A stretch of 64,000 nt of DNA from Endozoicomonas elysicola. Its GTDB lineage: Bacteria; Pseudomonadota; Gammaproteobacteria; Pseudomonadales; Endozoicomonadaceae. How positions within the stretch are numbered: position 1 is the stretch's first letter; the number at the start of each line of letters is the position of its first letter. The notes under the pieces were generated by a model. It did no database searches. It saw nothing but the letters and a program-made list of their open reading frames with translations, and had not been told where the DNA came from. The translations under genes and the position numbers were made by a program. The DNA is taken from positions 649,400 to 713,399 of the forward strand of contig NZ_JOJP01000001.1 of assembly GCF_000710775.1 (NCBI RefSeq), in the 5' to 3' direction. This document shows positions 8,854 to 18,876 of the stretch, one piece after another.

Positions 8854-9510
8854 ATGACAGAGTCTATAAACACCCCTGCTGATGTGCATGAACAGCCCCG
8901 TCGGAAACTGCAATCAAGAAGTCTTGAACGCAGGAATACGATTCTCAGTGTTTCTCGCCAGCTGCTGGAAAATACTGCGATTAATGAACTTTCTCTCTAC
9001 CAGGTGGCTGACAGTGCCGGAATTCCTCCATCCTCTGTTTATCACTTCTTTCCCAAGGTCGATACCATTCTGGAGGTTTTACAAGAGGAAATTTTCCAGG
9101 ATTTCGAGGCTATCCTGGATCGGCCGTTTGATGATAAAAAAATACATCACTGGTCTGATATTATGCGGCAGTTACAAGCAAGATACGTGGCCTACTACAG
9201 GGAACGAAAATACGCTAGGGATTTGATTCTTGGTCAGTATTCCACAGGGTCGCTCCGTCATGCTGACTACAAGCATGATGATGTGTTAGGTTGTCGAATC
9301 CGGGCGTGTCATGAAAATTATTACCAGCTTCCGCCTTTGCCTGAGAGTTATAATATTTTCGCAATAGCTATCCAGGTGGCTGATAAGGTTTATTCCATAT
9401 CCCATCAGGAGCATGGTGATATTACTGATGTGATGGCCCTTGAAGGAGTTAATGCGGCCCTGGCTTATCTTGGAGAGTACATACCAAGGCAGCTGATCAA
9501 GGTGTCATAA
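8854..9510 (+). CDS. TetR/AcrR-type transcriptional regulator 2
   Basis: A 218-residue tandem paralogue of the preceding gene with the same layout: basic N-terminus, helix-turn-helix (about residues 24-70; SLYQVADSAGIPPSSVYHFFPK) and a C-terminal half sharing LPESYNIFAIA, ADKVYSISHQEHGDIT and YLGEYIP-like stretches. The start ATG at 8854 has no strong Shine-Dalgarno. The pair looks like a tandem duplication that has diverged; the two may sense different ligands or form a heterodimer. It is the last coding gene of the rightward agmatine cluster. Confidence 0.85.
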   Translation: MTESINTPADVHEQPRRKLQSRSLERRNTILSVSRQLLENTAINELSLYQVADSAGIPPSSVYHFFPKVDTILEVLQEEIFQDFEAILDRPFDDKKIHHWSDIMRQLQARYVAYYRERKYARDLILGQYSTGSLRHADYKHDDVLGCRIRACHENYYQLPPLPESYNIFAIAIQVADKVYSISHQEHGDITDVMALEGVNAALAYLGEYIPRQLIKVS

Positions 9511-9560
9511 TAGATATTTGTTTGGGAATATCTCTAACCTTGGCCGGTCACATCGGAGGT

Positions 9561-9735
9561 AAGACTGTAGCAGATAAGGTAGGTTGCTGTAAGCCATGGC
9601 CCTGCTACAGCTTTAGGAGAAGTGACAACTCAAGCAGGAACCCTCTGGGTAGAAAAATCAGTTGTCATTTATTTTTTAAAAGCTGGTTATTGGTAGCCCT
9701 TGCTATCAGTGACCTCAAGTTGTCACTTCTTTTTT
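9561..9735 (+). ncRNA. Candidate structured RNA with terminator
   Basis: This non-coding stretch starts about 50 bp after the second TetR gene and holds paired elements in series. CTGTAGCAG (9565-9573) pairs perfectly with CTGCTACAG (9602-9610). AAGTGACAACT (9620-9630) can pair with AGTTGTCA (9659-9666, followed by TTTATTTTTT) or over 11 bp with AGTTGTCACTT (9718-9728, followed by CTTTTTT). A local hairpin AGTGAC-N8-GTCACT (9708-9727) before the last T run is a good intrinsic terminator. It may be a small RNA or a structured 3' UTR of the regulator gene. No known RNA family is recognised. Confidence 0.4.
9708..9735 (+). terminator. Intrinsic terminator
   Basis: AGTGAC-N8-GTCACT followed by TCTTTTTT. 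It ends the rightward TetR/structured-RNA transcript before the convergent giant gene. The remaining 9736-10142 is AT-rich and shows only a weak GGTGGCC/GGCCATCC pairing near 9783-9810; no gene was seen there. Confidence 0.65.
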
Positions 9736-10142
9736 AATCCTCCAGTTAAAAAAAGAAATTTTTAATTTTCAATGTGGTACTGGGTGGCCGCGATAAAATC
9801 ATGGCCATCCACTCACGAGTATGAAAAAGCCATTAATACCAGTTGTGCCCTCTAAACCTCTATTGTGCTGTTGATCTGAACAGGAAATTTTGTTTTGAAG
9901 CTCCTCGTCATTGCTAAGACTATGAGTCACTACTTTCTGCCCAATTCATCTTCATATCAATAGAATTGTTATAGCTCCTGAGAATATTTGAGACGATTGT
10001 TTGGGAAATTCTGCAGTCACAGAAAATTGGTCTAAAGATAAATTTTTGCTTGGTGAATAGAGCCTCTGTTCACCGAGTACAACCGAATTTCTACTCCAGA
10101 TTTTCTTCCATTCTTGTTATAGGCATACTCTTGGGCAACAAT

Positions 10143-13100
10143 CTAAACGCTGGTGACTGCTCGCTCATGTACTCTAATCTCAGGTATGATATGTGGTTCA
10201 GAGCAGCTTTGTTGAGGAAATGGTTGCTGTGTAATTGCGCTCCCTGGTTTACGTGCATTTAGAATGTGAACTGAGTGTTTTTTGAGTAATTCAGCTTTTT
10301 CGGCTGGATCAACGCTTTGAAGTGGGTGAATAATATGTCCTGCCAGAAAAGCTTCTATATCTTCCTTAGTATATTTTTGCATTAGTTGTTCAAGGTAACC
10401 TATTAGTACTTCAGGGCGGGAGTCATCTTTACCGATAGTCTGGCAAAATTGCTTGAGCTCACTCATTTTCTGCTTGGTCTCTTCTGAGCTAACTGCACCG
10501 AAGGATACAAGATGTTTAGGCATTTCTTCCCTTACTTTGGCAATTACGTCATTAAAAAACTCTACCTCAGTAGCCTTTGTTGCAGATTTTAACCCTTGCT
10601 GTTCTTCTGACAACTGCTGAACCATCGGTAAAACGGTTGACTCTATTCTATTTGCGAGAATTTTTGTTGCTCGATTGAGATTTGGTAAGCCGATTTTTCG
10701 CAGGTGATCAAATTTTGGTCTCAAAATCTCATGGATACTCTCTACGCTGCCTGTACTGGAAATTACAGCTTCTTCCATCATATCCCCGATTGCGTTTCGG
10801 ATGTTTTGTGGACAGTAAAGGCCAATGTTTCCTAATTTGCTGATTGCTAACTCTGCAAGAGGTGAGTCCAGTTTATCCAATAGGCTGAACAGAGTTCTAA
10901 GGGTTTCATCGTCAAGTAGCATTGCATATCTTGCAGCAATACCTGTGCTGTCTTTAATGAGATAGGCAATGAATGCTCCCAGTGCTTCCCAATTGATGCT
11001 TTGGATTCCCATGTCTCGTTCATGTAATGCTGAATTAGTATACATGGACAAGTTAATTAATTCCTTAATACCCCACAGCAACGTTGACTGCTCAACTTTT
11101 TCGCTTGAACGGCCGCCAGAAGTGTAATGGCACAGCAACTCAAGGTCATTCATGTCACGAGGTGTTGTATCATATTTCATGGTTGATCTGGCTTTTTCTG
11201 CCATTTTTTTGATTACGTCAGAGTCTCTACCAAACATGTGTTCGACTGTCTCTGCCAATGTCAGGTCTTCATTAAAAATATTTCCAGCCTTATTCAATAA
11301 TTGTTGCGCCATGCTAATTGGGCTTACTGTATACCAAATCAGGTTCAGTGCTTCCAGAGTGTATATAGCTACCATAGGGGCTATGCCACATACAGTATGC
11401 GTTATACAGCTCCATGCTGTAGATACTTCCTGTTCTAATTGCTGGATGTCAGGATCCGGGCCGAGAATACTATTAATCAATACATCTCCATATGTGTTTC
11501 TCAGCATGGTAATAGCTGCTGAATCAAGTCGTTTCTGGCCTTGTAGGTCATGAAGCGTTGCAGATAATTTAGTCTCCATGCTTCTCAGGGTGAGGTAATC
11601 TGAAATAGATGCTTTTTCATTCAGAGCAATGGGCATGTCCAGTTCTTTGAGAAGAATCAGAAAACCAAGCATGTATGCCTTGGATTTGAAAACATCCATG
11701 AATTCTTTTGCTGTATTATATCCACCCATGCGTAGCAGGGTTCCTCCAATTCGGCTATTGGCGGCACTTGCTAGCCGAGTTAGTAGTTCCTGATAAGAGT
11801 GGGGGCGTTTTTGAAAGGCCATGGATGCAGGTCGTAAAGCAAGAGTCAGCAAATATACTATTGGCCAAACTTTTTTGCCTTTAATTTTGGGGTTTGGGTC
11901 GCAAATCATGAAATCAATGCAGTTTAAAATGCCGTGTTTTAGTTTTTCCAAGCCTGAATAAGCTGTCAACCCAGGATAAATTTCATCTGAATCTTGATTA
12001 TGGATAGTAAATTGTTGTGATGTTTTTAGCATTAGTGTCTCTGTCATTTCGGATGGTAGGCTTTGGAATGCTAGGGGAATGGTTGAATAATGGTTAACGT
12101 CATGAGTGCGGTGATTGACCTCCTGATACCAACCACCTAGGCACGCAGCCAGCCCGGAAGCAATACTGGCAACAGTAGTAATAAGGTTTGCCAGATTGTA
12201 ATTTGCATCAGGAGGAAATTTTTTTAATCCACCGCTAGGGCAGCCGCCTGTATCTGTTTCTCGAAGATGCTGCTGGAGAGCCTGCGACTCTGTTTCCAGT
12301 TGTCTTAGCCCATCTTGCAAACTCATATTGAAGGGGGAATTATTTAGGTTAAACATTCTATCTGAACAGTTGGTAGAGCTAACATTTGAAGAAACGGTGA
12401 AAACTCTATCAGAGTGTCCTAACAGTTCTGGTGACTCCTTGCTTAGTTGATCAACTATATCTTTGATTCCAAATATCAGCGTTGATATTTTATCACTTCT
12501 TCCTTGGATATCTTTGAGTAGTTCTGTTGCTGTACCTGTGAATATCATACTGGTCACTGCACAACCTACAAAGAACCCAGGTAAAAAAGCTTGCTGTTCT
12601 TTCATATAATTCCATGTCTTAAGAGCTAGCTTTCCTAAAGCACCTCTTTTAGAGAATAAGCGTTGAAATTCATGTTGATTGAATAACTCATCAAGTTTCT
12701 CATTAAGTGCTTTTAGTTTTTCCTGGTTATCCTTGTCCTCGCTGAATTTTTTTCCTATTTCTGCTAATTTAGTCATTGACTCGTTTTTGGCAACATCCAT
12801 AACTCGTGAAAAAGTAGTGTCAAGATCTTTCTCTTTAAGATCACTATTCACTCTGTCATTAAAAACAGCATCGGCCATTTGCATGGCCATAGCATCAATG
12901 TGATCATTATATCTGCTCAATGCAAATTGATAGCTTTTATAGTTATCCGGACCACTCGTTGTTGCACCTGATTTTAATCCCGCAGCCATCAGAAGATAGC
13001 GAACTGTTTCTTTGGCTGGAGGTAGGTTCTGGTGTGCTAATTTTGAATCCATGCAATGCTCAAGAGACTGTTGGTATGTTTCAAATACATCGGCAAGCAA

Positions 13101-16100
13101 ATGCCTAACAGCTGCCTCTTCTTGATTTTTTTGATCGATGTTATGTAAAAAAATATCTCGAAAAGGCCTTGTTTTATGCTCGTGAATTGTTATAAGAGTT
13201 TGCCAAGGGGGGGCTGGTTTGCCTGTATCATCCATACCAATGTAGTTTTCTTTAGCAGTGCGGTTAAAATTCTGAAGTATGGAGTTGAAGTTCTCCATTA
13301 ACTCTTCTCTTAATCTAGAAGTTTGATCGCTACTACTCTCTCCCACGATTGCATCAAAAATCTCCAGAAATCTATCCATGGGGTTACAGGTTCCTGAATC
13401 TGTCAGTTTCTGCCTTCTATTAATCATGTTGCTGATTGTGCTATCAACCCTGACTATACGCTCGTCATTGGGGTATTGATCATTTAATTTCAGGCGGGCA
13501 TGCTGTAATGCAATTTGAGTAAGAGATATTAGGGTCTGATGGTCACTGGCATCCATCTTAATTAAATCACACTGCCGGTGGTTCTCTCTTGCCCGCAGAC
13601 TTCTTGTTTCACGAGCTATCTCATTATAAAAGCCATGTGTTGAAAAACCCCTTACAGTATGTTTTAACGCGGAAGTAACTCGTGTCCACCCTCCAACGGA
13701 TGATAAAGCCTGTTCAATCCGTCGGCTATCCCACTCAGAGATTTTTGCTATCCGACTTCTCGACACTTTCCCTGTCTGAGCCTCCCTGAGAATGCCTTGA
13801 ACAAGATCCTGGGGGGCATGTTTTCTTTCAACACAAGCCTTATGAGCCTTGAGTGTTTTGTATATATCAAAAGCTTCATCAAAAGTTATTCCCCCTTTTG
13901 CAGGGAGTAGATTGACTGTGACGTGATTATCATCAGAAGTATTTCCCCCCTGTGTTTTTACTTTCATATCTATATCCTTATAACTTCTGGCGCCTTCTGA
14001 GAGAGAGGTTCGTATATCCAGTTTTCCTGCGACATTGGTGACCATTTCAGTGGCTCTTTCATAGCACTTTCTTTTCGTCCGTACTTCTGCATCAAGCTGT
14101 TCAAGAGTTCCGGCCACCTTTACCATGTATTCCTTTTGATAGTCTTGGAAGTGATTTAAGATGCTCGATTTTGCCTGAAGAAATTCTGATTCCATGATCT
14201 TCAGGTAATCATCAGTAGGACTACTATTGTCAGAAGTGCCCTCAACCTGTGCCAATTGATCAGAAAGCTTATTAGACAAACTGACTACGACTTTTGAAAA
14301 CACAGGGGTAAGCAGGTCTCCAGCTTCTTCTCTGGCGAGCACTTTTGTCACTTCATTATATAAACTGCAGAAGTGCTTCAGTATCTTAAACCTTATATTC
14401 AGTTGTTCCCTGAAGCAGAGGTTTTGCATATGATCTGTAGAAAATCCAAAAATAGAGAGTGTTCGCCTCAAGTCTTTTCGAGCGGTTGCTCTGAGCTCCT
14501 CGTTGCCTTGAATGCCCGGGAATAACAATAACTCAGGGGAAAATTCAGTTAGCATTTCATGAATAAGGCGTTCGAAACCTTCGCATATCGCACGCTCCTG
14601 ATGGCGTGCAGCCTGTCTGAAAATACTTTCTATAGCAGTTGTCTTTTTTTCAGTCTCTTTCTTAATATCAGTCATTATTTCCAACAGTCTGGAATCTATC
14701 ATTTCAAGCTCTTGTGCTGCTTCATGATCAGTTTTTTCGGTTCTTTTTTGAATATCTTTTTTTTTGGTTTCTAAGACTGATTGCTCGGTTTTTAGTTCTT
14801 TGATTCTCTGGTTTGCCTGATCAATTTTTTCTTTTTCATGCCTTCGTTCATCATTGTGTATATCAATTAATTCAGGCAGTCTAAATGCTTCATTTAGTAC
14901 ATGATCGGCGATCATTTTGCGATGAGATGTTTTTAATCCAGAAACTTCTTTCAATACAGAAGTTGGCCTGCCCAATAATTTGTCAAAGAGATCAATTTCT
15001 TTGTAGAATTCAACCTTATCCAAAAGGAGGCCATTGTCTGCCATATGCCGGACTACTTTTCCTGTACACTCCAGTATCTTCTGACGGTAAAATGGTTGAA
15101 GTTGCTCAAATGACTGGTTTTGTCCAGTCATATTGTTGTATACATAAACAAGATAATCACGTACCTTTCCAGAAAACTCATTTATTCGACGTAGAGGTTT
15201 ACTGATTGACTTGTCAGAACTTAAGTGAGTATCCAGTGTATGTAAAAATTTTCTGATATCTCTTTTAGGATTATTTGCTGCTTCATGTATTCTATCGAAT
15301 ACGGTTGAGATGTTTTCACTATTGAGCAGTTTCATTGAACAGCGGTATAATATTTCTGTGCTACAGGTTTCTTTTAGCTCTCGAGCATTAATTCTTAGAA
15401 AATTTTCTAATGTTGCAACGTCTGTTGTTTCTGGGGTAAAGCAGATGATAAGGCTTGCTCTCATCAAGTCTGGAATAAAAGCTTTGAAATCATTTTGAAT
15501 AGTTGTAGATTTAGTATCACTTTTTATGGCTCTAATTTTTTCATAAAGTTCTCTTATAATATCTAACTCAGACGAAATTAGATCTGTCATGTGTAGCTGA
15601 TAGTCGATTTTGTGTTGATATTGTTCGTAATAATCCAGCTTGAACTGAAATGCTCTTAAATGATCGATTATCCATTCTTGAAGTTCAGTACCTCTCAATA
15701 ATGCCTCTGCGGAATCTGTAGGCAGATTATCTGCTTTACTGCCGAATAATATTTCTAGCCCCTCTCTGAGCTGTGGTATTAATAGTTTGCAGATACCTAT
15801 GCTGGCGGCTTTGGGAGATATCTGCAGATCAAAAGACTCCGTTAATGTTATTGTTTCTGGAGTTTTTGCTTTGTGGGATTCTGGGCTACCATCATCAACT
15901 TGGGTAAATGATGAGCATGAATGATAAATCGCTACTGGTAGGTGCAGCATTCTCTCTCCCAGAGATCTTAACCTCTGTTCCGTTGTTGTTGGTCTAGGAA
16001 TATTCAAAGCTTTGAAAGGCTGATCAGAGGAGTGGGTAATTTCTAATCCTAAATCCTGAGTGTGATACACTGCTCCTGCTTCAGATGTCGTTGTAAGCAT
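10143..16100 (-). CDS. Giant orphan protein, 1,985 residues
   Basis: Not recognised. It has no obvious signal peptide and no enzymatic motif I can name. Visible features are a charged coiled coil at about residues 415-510 (ERRHEKEKIDQANQRIKELK and onward) and mostly helical, polar sequence. Hydrophobic stretches at about 1170-1192 and 1298-1320 could span a membrane; another lies near 1567-1590. Its reading frame is intact over 6 kb, with GGAGAG 5 nt before the ATG, so it is maintained. DNA is AT-richer than the neighbouring metabolic genes. It may be grouped with the 206-residue gene 270 bp upstream. A secreted host-interaction protein is one possibility in this genomic company, but nothing in the sequence proves secretion. 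Confidence 0.8.
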   Translation of the reverse strand: MLTTTSEAGAVYHTQDLGLEITHSSDQPFKALNIPRPTTTEQRLRSLGERMLHLPVAIYHSCSSFTQVDDGSPESHKAKTPETITLTESFDLQISPKAASIGICKLLIPQLREGLEILFGSKADNLPTDSAEALLRGTELQEWIIDHLRAFQFKLDYYEQYQHKIDYQLHMTDLISSELDIIRELYEKIRAIKSDTKSTTIQNDFKAFIPDLMRASLIICFTPETTDVATLENFLRINARELKETCSTEILYRCSMKLLNSENISTVFDRIHEAANNPKRDIRKFLHTLDTHLSSDKSISKPLRRINEFSGKVRDYLVYVYNNMTGQNQSFEQLQPFYRQKILECTGKVVRHMADNGLLLDKVEFYKEIDLFDKLLGRPTSVLKEVSGLKTSHRKMIADHVLNEAFRLPELIDIHNDERRHEKEKIDQANQRIKELKTEQSVLETKKKDIQKRTEKTDHEAAQELEMIDSRLLEIMTDIKKETEKKTTAIESIFRQAARHQERAICEGFERLIHEMLTEFSPELLLFPGIQGNEELRATARKDLRRTLSIFGFSTDHMQNLCFREQLNIRFKILKHFCSLYNEVTKVLAREEAGDLLTPVFSKVVVSLSNKLSDQLAQVEGTSDNSSPTDDYLKIMESEFLQAKSSILNHFQDYQKEYMVKVAGTLEQLDAEVRTKRKCYERATEMVTNVAGKLDIRTSLSEGARSYKDIDMKVKTQGGNTSDDNHVTVNLLPAKGGITFDEAFDIYKTLKAHKACVERKHAPQDLVQGILREAQTGKVSRSRIAKISEWDSRRIEQALSSVGGWTRVTSALKHTVRGFSTHGFYNEIARETRSLRARENHRQCDLIKMDASDHQTLISLTQIALQHARLKLNDQYPNDERIVRVDSTISNMINRRQKLTDSGTCNPMDRFLEIFDAIVGESSSDQTSRLREELMENFNSILQNFNRTAKENYIGMDDTGKPAPPWQTLITIHEHKTRPFRDIFLHNIDQKNQEEAAVRHLLADVFETYQQSLEHCMDSKLAHQNLPPAKETVRYLLMAAGLKSGATTSGPDNYKSYQFALSRYNDHIDAMAMQMADAVFNDRVNSDLKEKDLDTTFSRVMDVAKNESMTKLAEIGKKFSEDKDNQEKLKALNEKLDELFNQHEFQRLFSKRGALGKLALKTWNYMKEQQAFLPGFFVGCAVTSMIFTGTATELLKDIQGRSDKISTLIFGIKDIVDQLSKESPELLGHSDRVFTVSSNVSSTNCSDRMFNLNNSPFNMSLQDGLRQLETESQALQQHLRETDTGGCPSGGLKKFPPDANYNLANLITTVASIASGLAACLGGWYQEVNHRTHDVNHYSTIPLAFQSLPSEMTETLMLKTSQQFTIHNQDSDEIYPGLTAYSGLEKLKHGILNCIDFMICDPNPKIKGKKVWPIVYLLTLALRPASMAFQKRPHSYQELLTRLASAANSRIGGTLLRMGGYNTAKEFMDVFKSKAYMLGFLILLKELDMPIALNEKASISDYLTLRSMETKLSATLHDLQGQKRLDSAAITMLRNTYGDVLINSILGPDPDIQQLEQEVSTAWSCITHTVCGIAPMVAIYTLEALNLIWYTVSPISMAQQLLNKAGNIFNEDLTLAETVEHMFGRDSDVIKKMAEKARSTMKYDTTPRDMNDLELLCHYTSGGRSSEKVEQSTLLWGIKELINLSMYTNSALHERDMGIQSINWEALGAFIAYLIKDSTGIAARYAMLLDDETLRTLFSLLDKLDSPLAELAISKLGNIGLYCPQNIRNAIGDMMEEAVISSTGSVESIHEILRPKFDHLRKIGLPNLNRATKILANRIESTVLPMVQQLSEEQQGLKSATKATEVEFFNDVIAKVREEMPKHLVSFGAVSSEETKQKMSELKQFCQTIGKDDSRPEVLIGYLEQLMQKYTKEDIEAFLAGHIIHPLQSVDPAEKAELLKKHSVHILNARKPGSAITQQPFPQQSCSEPHIIPEIRVHERAVTSV

Positions 16101-16370
16101 TTATTCTCTCCAATTCATATGTTTATTCTGTTTGAATTTCTTGGTTTCTGATAAATGTTGTTATTTTTTAAAGCATTACTGGGTTGGTATTATTCTCTAT
16201 TCCAGAGATTGCTTTAAAAACTGCTCATCCACTATCACTAATAAACTGTCTTGTTATTTAATTATTTAATGCTCTTCAATAGAGATTTATTCTCTTGGTA
16301 TTATTTTTTTGCAAAGACGCATTAACATCAATTAACCTGAGTTTATTTCCTTGTTTTAAAGTTAAAGCAG

Positions 16371-16991
16371 TTAAACTAAGAATGGATAAGGGGGCTGTAA
16401 AGTAAACTGAAGTTGCAATCTGGCTAGAGAATAAAAATGGTTTTTGTTTTCATCTGGTATGTCAGGGCTGTTTAGTCGACTGGCAACAACTATAAGGCCT
16501 ATTTTTATGCTATTGATTAAAGAGTGTAATAAATTGACAGTGTATTCATCATTTTCAACAAAAATCTTAATAAGTGTCTTTAACACAGCTTTTAATGATC
16601 TCATCTGTTGTTTGTTTTCTTTATTTACCGTCGAGTGATGAAGTGGTTTCGAAATAATTCTTTCTAAATCCGGGTCTAATTCTCCTGTAGTTATTGTTGA
16701 TGATTGACTCTCTTCCTCAGTATTTTGTTTTTTCTGATCATGATTAGTAATCCTGCTTAAATTTGAAAACCTTGTGGTCATTTCACCACTTATGCTGACA
16801 TTATCCGTTTGATATTTTTGGTGCGATAGCAGGGGAATGTTTTGACTGGATGGAATGGCTGTAGTGTCATGAAAAGCAAATTGTGAGGTTGATCTTTGAG
16901 AGGTTTCCTGCCTCCCAGTAAATAGACTAGCAGTTGATGATGGTTCACCTGTAAGTCTATGTCTAGGATTTTCAAATGCAGATTCCATCAT
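16371..16991 (-). CDS. Orphan 206-residue protein
   Basis: Not recognised. The N-terminal half (about 1-110) is polar and rich in Ser, Thr, Gln and Asn, so probably disordered. The C-terminal half is helical with a leucine/isoleucine-rich segment around residues 130-170. GAGGA precedes the ATG at a proper distance, supporting a real gene. It lies directly upstream of and co-directional with the giant orphan gene in the same AT-rich DNA. A Ser/Thr-rich disordered N-terminus is common in type III effectors but not diagnostic. Confidence 0.6.
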   Translation of the reverse strand: MMESAFENPRHRLTGEPSSTASLFTGRQETSQRSTSQFAFHDTTAIPSSQNIPLLSHQKYQTDNVSISGEMTTRFSNLSRITNHDQKKQNTEEESQSSTITTGELDPDLERIISKPLHHSTVNKENKQQMRSLKAVLKTLIKIFVENDEYTVNLLHSLINSIKIGLIVVASRLNSPDIPDENKNHFYSLARLQLQFTLQPPYPFLV

Positions 16992-18056
16992 ATTTAATCC
17001 TCAGCATTGTAAAAATTCAGCGTCAAAAATGGAAGATTGATTCAGCAGAATGAATGGGTTTTCTGCTGTCTATGTGATGTAGAATTTATCTTTCTATGTT
17101 TTATTTTTCCAAGCCTGAAAATAAAATTTAATTCTTTAAAAGCTGCTGATTTGGACAATTAATTAATATTCTTGATAGTTCTTCAGAAAGACCAGTTGTC
17201 AACAGATGATCTTGAGTCACCAGTATATCGGAAATATAACTCCTTACACTTTTCTTAAAGAATAAATAGGAAAAATATACGTTTTTTTTATTTCTCTCTT
17301 TACTTTTTGTATACGTTTAAGGATCCTGCATTGTCTATGAGGTATAAGCTATCTCTTATGATTAATTTTCTGTCTATTATTCATTTTATATATATCGATA
17401 AAGATTATTGATCTCTTGGTCAAAATATCTGTTCTTAAATTTTCATTGATTCAAATGCCTGAATTTGTCATTTTTTTAGTGAATGCTGGTCTGGGTCGCT
17501 TTCATGATGTAGGTGTCACTAATGTTGGGTAGAGTATTTTCAAATATGCGGACATTTTGTGTTACAAGGTCAAATAATAACGTCTTTATAATACCTACAG
17601 GCCCCTAGGGGAGCGTCTTAATAGTTTTAGGACTATGACGGATACTTTAGCAAGGTCACCTGTCTAGCAGAGAAAAACGGTGATAAATCCTCTGACAGTG
17701 TTGGTAATCCTGCTTTGATTTTATTGTTCTTAATATCATGAGGGTATATTCCCTCATGATATTTATATTCCATTAATAGAGGAATGTTACTTTGAAGAAT
17801 AATGATTATCTATGATGTAGATCAAATACAGTAACTAAAAATCAATAGAGACGTAACGAATAATTGAATTTGATCATTTTTGTTTTATTAGACTTTTACT
17901 ATGGAAATGAATATGACCAAATCCTTACATTAATGTTCTATTTTTATTCAAAATTAAATGTATTGAGTTGACTTAATTCTTACAGTTATCCATTTCGCGG
18001 AGAGTTAACAGAAAAACTTATAACACTCCATACGGCATGTAATAAAAAAGAAGTTT
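16992..18056. other. AT-rich non-coding region of about 1 kb
   Basis: No credible reading frame. It contains a CCCCTAGGGG palindrome at 17602-17611, a possible stem CTGT/CAGAG with CTCTG/ACAG around 17660-17700, and a perfect long hairpin at 17732-17763. It must include the promoter of the leftward orphan genes (16.1-17.0 kb) near its left end; its right end lies beyond the 3' end of glpR. Confidence 0.6.
17732..17763. repeat. Perfect 13-bp inverted repeat hairpin
   Basis: AATATCATGAGGG and CCCTCATGATATT flank a 6-nt TATATT loop. No long U run follows on either strand. It lies about 300 bp beyond the glpR stop and may end transcripts from either side, or mark a separate small transcript. Confidence 0.55.
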
Positions 18057-18863
18057 TTAGCAGACAACCACCTTTGTCTGTCCCAGCTTGAGCTGCTCCA
18101 TAAGTGGTAGCGGAGGTTGTGCGTCAGTGAACAGCGTATCAATGTCTGCAACATGACCCAGCCGGATCATGGCGCTTCGTCCAAATTTACTGTGATCCGC
18201 AATAGTCAGGGTTTTTCGTGCGTTGGACATCATGGCCTGCGCCACACGGACTTCATGGTAATCAAAGTCCAGCAGGGTACCATCCATATCAATACCGCTG
18301 ATGCCGGTAATCGCAAAATCCATACGGAACTGGCTGATGAAATCCCGGGTAGCTTCTCCAATGATGCCGCCATCCCGGTTGCGTACCTCACCACCGGCAA
18401 TAATTACTGTGAAATCCTCTCTTGCCAGGAGTATGGAGGCCACATGCAGGTTGTTGGTGACGACTTTGAGATTTCTGTGGTTAACCAGGGCCCTGGCTAC
18501 CGACTCTGTTGATGTTCCAATATCAATGAATAGAGAAGAGTTGTTGGGAATATACTTTACCAGCTCAATAGCAATTCGATCTTTTTCGGCACTCAGGTGA
18601 TGCTTCCGCTCGCTGTACTGTGTGTTTTCAATGCTACTGTTAGGCAAGCCGGCTCCACCATGATGGCGGGTAATCTTACCCTGAAGATCAAGCTCATTAA
18701 GATCACGGCGAATGGTCTGTGGCGTTACATTAAAATGTTGCACCAGACCTTCAGTGGTAACAAAGCCTTCCTGCTTGATCAGAGTGATGATCATCTCATG
18801 GCGTTGGCTCTGAGGGACCTGTTGCTGTGTCTGCAAAAGCTGTGTCGTTTTCTGAGCTTCCAT
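18057..18863 (-). CDS. glpR: Glycerol-3-phosphate regulon repressor
   Basis: A DeoR-family repressor of 268 residues. The N-terminal helix-turn-helix (about 24-75) contains VTPQTIRRDLNELD and RHHGGAGLP. The sugar-phosphate-binding domain contains FIDIGTSTESVA, VVTNNLHVA, IIAGGEVRNRDGGIIGEAT, FRMDFAITGISGID and DHSKFGRSAMI, closely like E. coli GlpR. The N-terminus is some 18 residues longer than usual, so the real start could be slightly downstream. It is last in the leftward glpABC operon (13-nt gap after glpC) and should repress glpABC and the divergent glpFK until glycerol-3-phosphate binds. Confidence 0.93.
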   Translation of the reverse strand: MEAQKTTQLLQTQQQVPQSQRHEMIITLIKQEGFVTTEGLVQHFNVTPQTIRRDLNELDLQGKITRHHGGAGLPNSSIENTQYSERKHHLSAEKDRIAIELVKYIPNNSSLFIDIGTSTESVARALVNHRNLKVVTNNLHVASILLAREDFTVIIAGGEVRNRDGGIIGEATRDFISQFRMDFAITGISGIDMDGTLLDFDYHEVRVAQAMMSNARKTLTIADHSKFGRSAMIRLGHVADIDTLFTDAQPPLPLMEQLKLGQTKVVVC

Positions 18864-18876
18864 AAGTGTCGAATTC

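Noticed and set aside
9522-9737. 71-codon frame after the second TetR gene
   Set aside because: It covers the inverted repeats and terminator; no ribosome site and no protein-like pattern.
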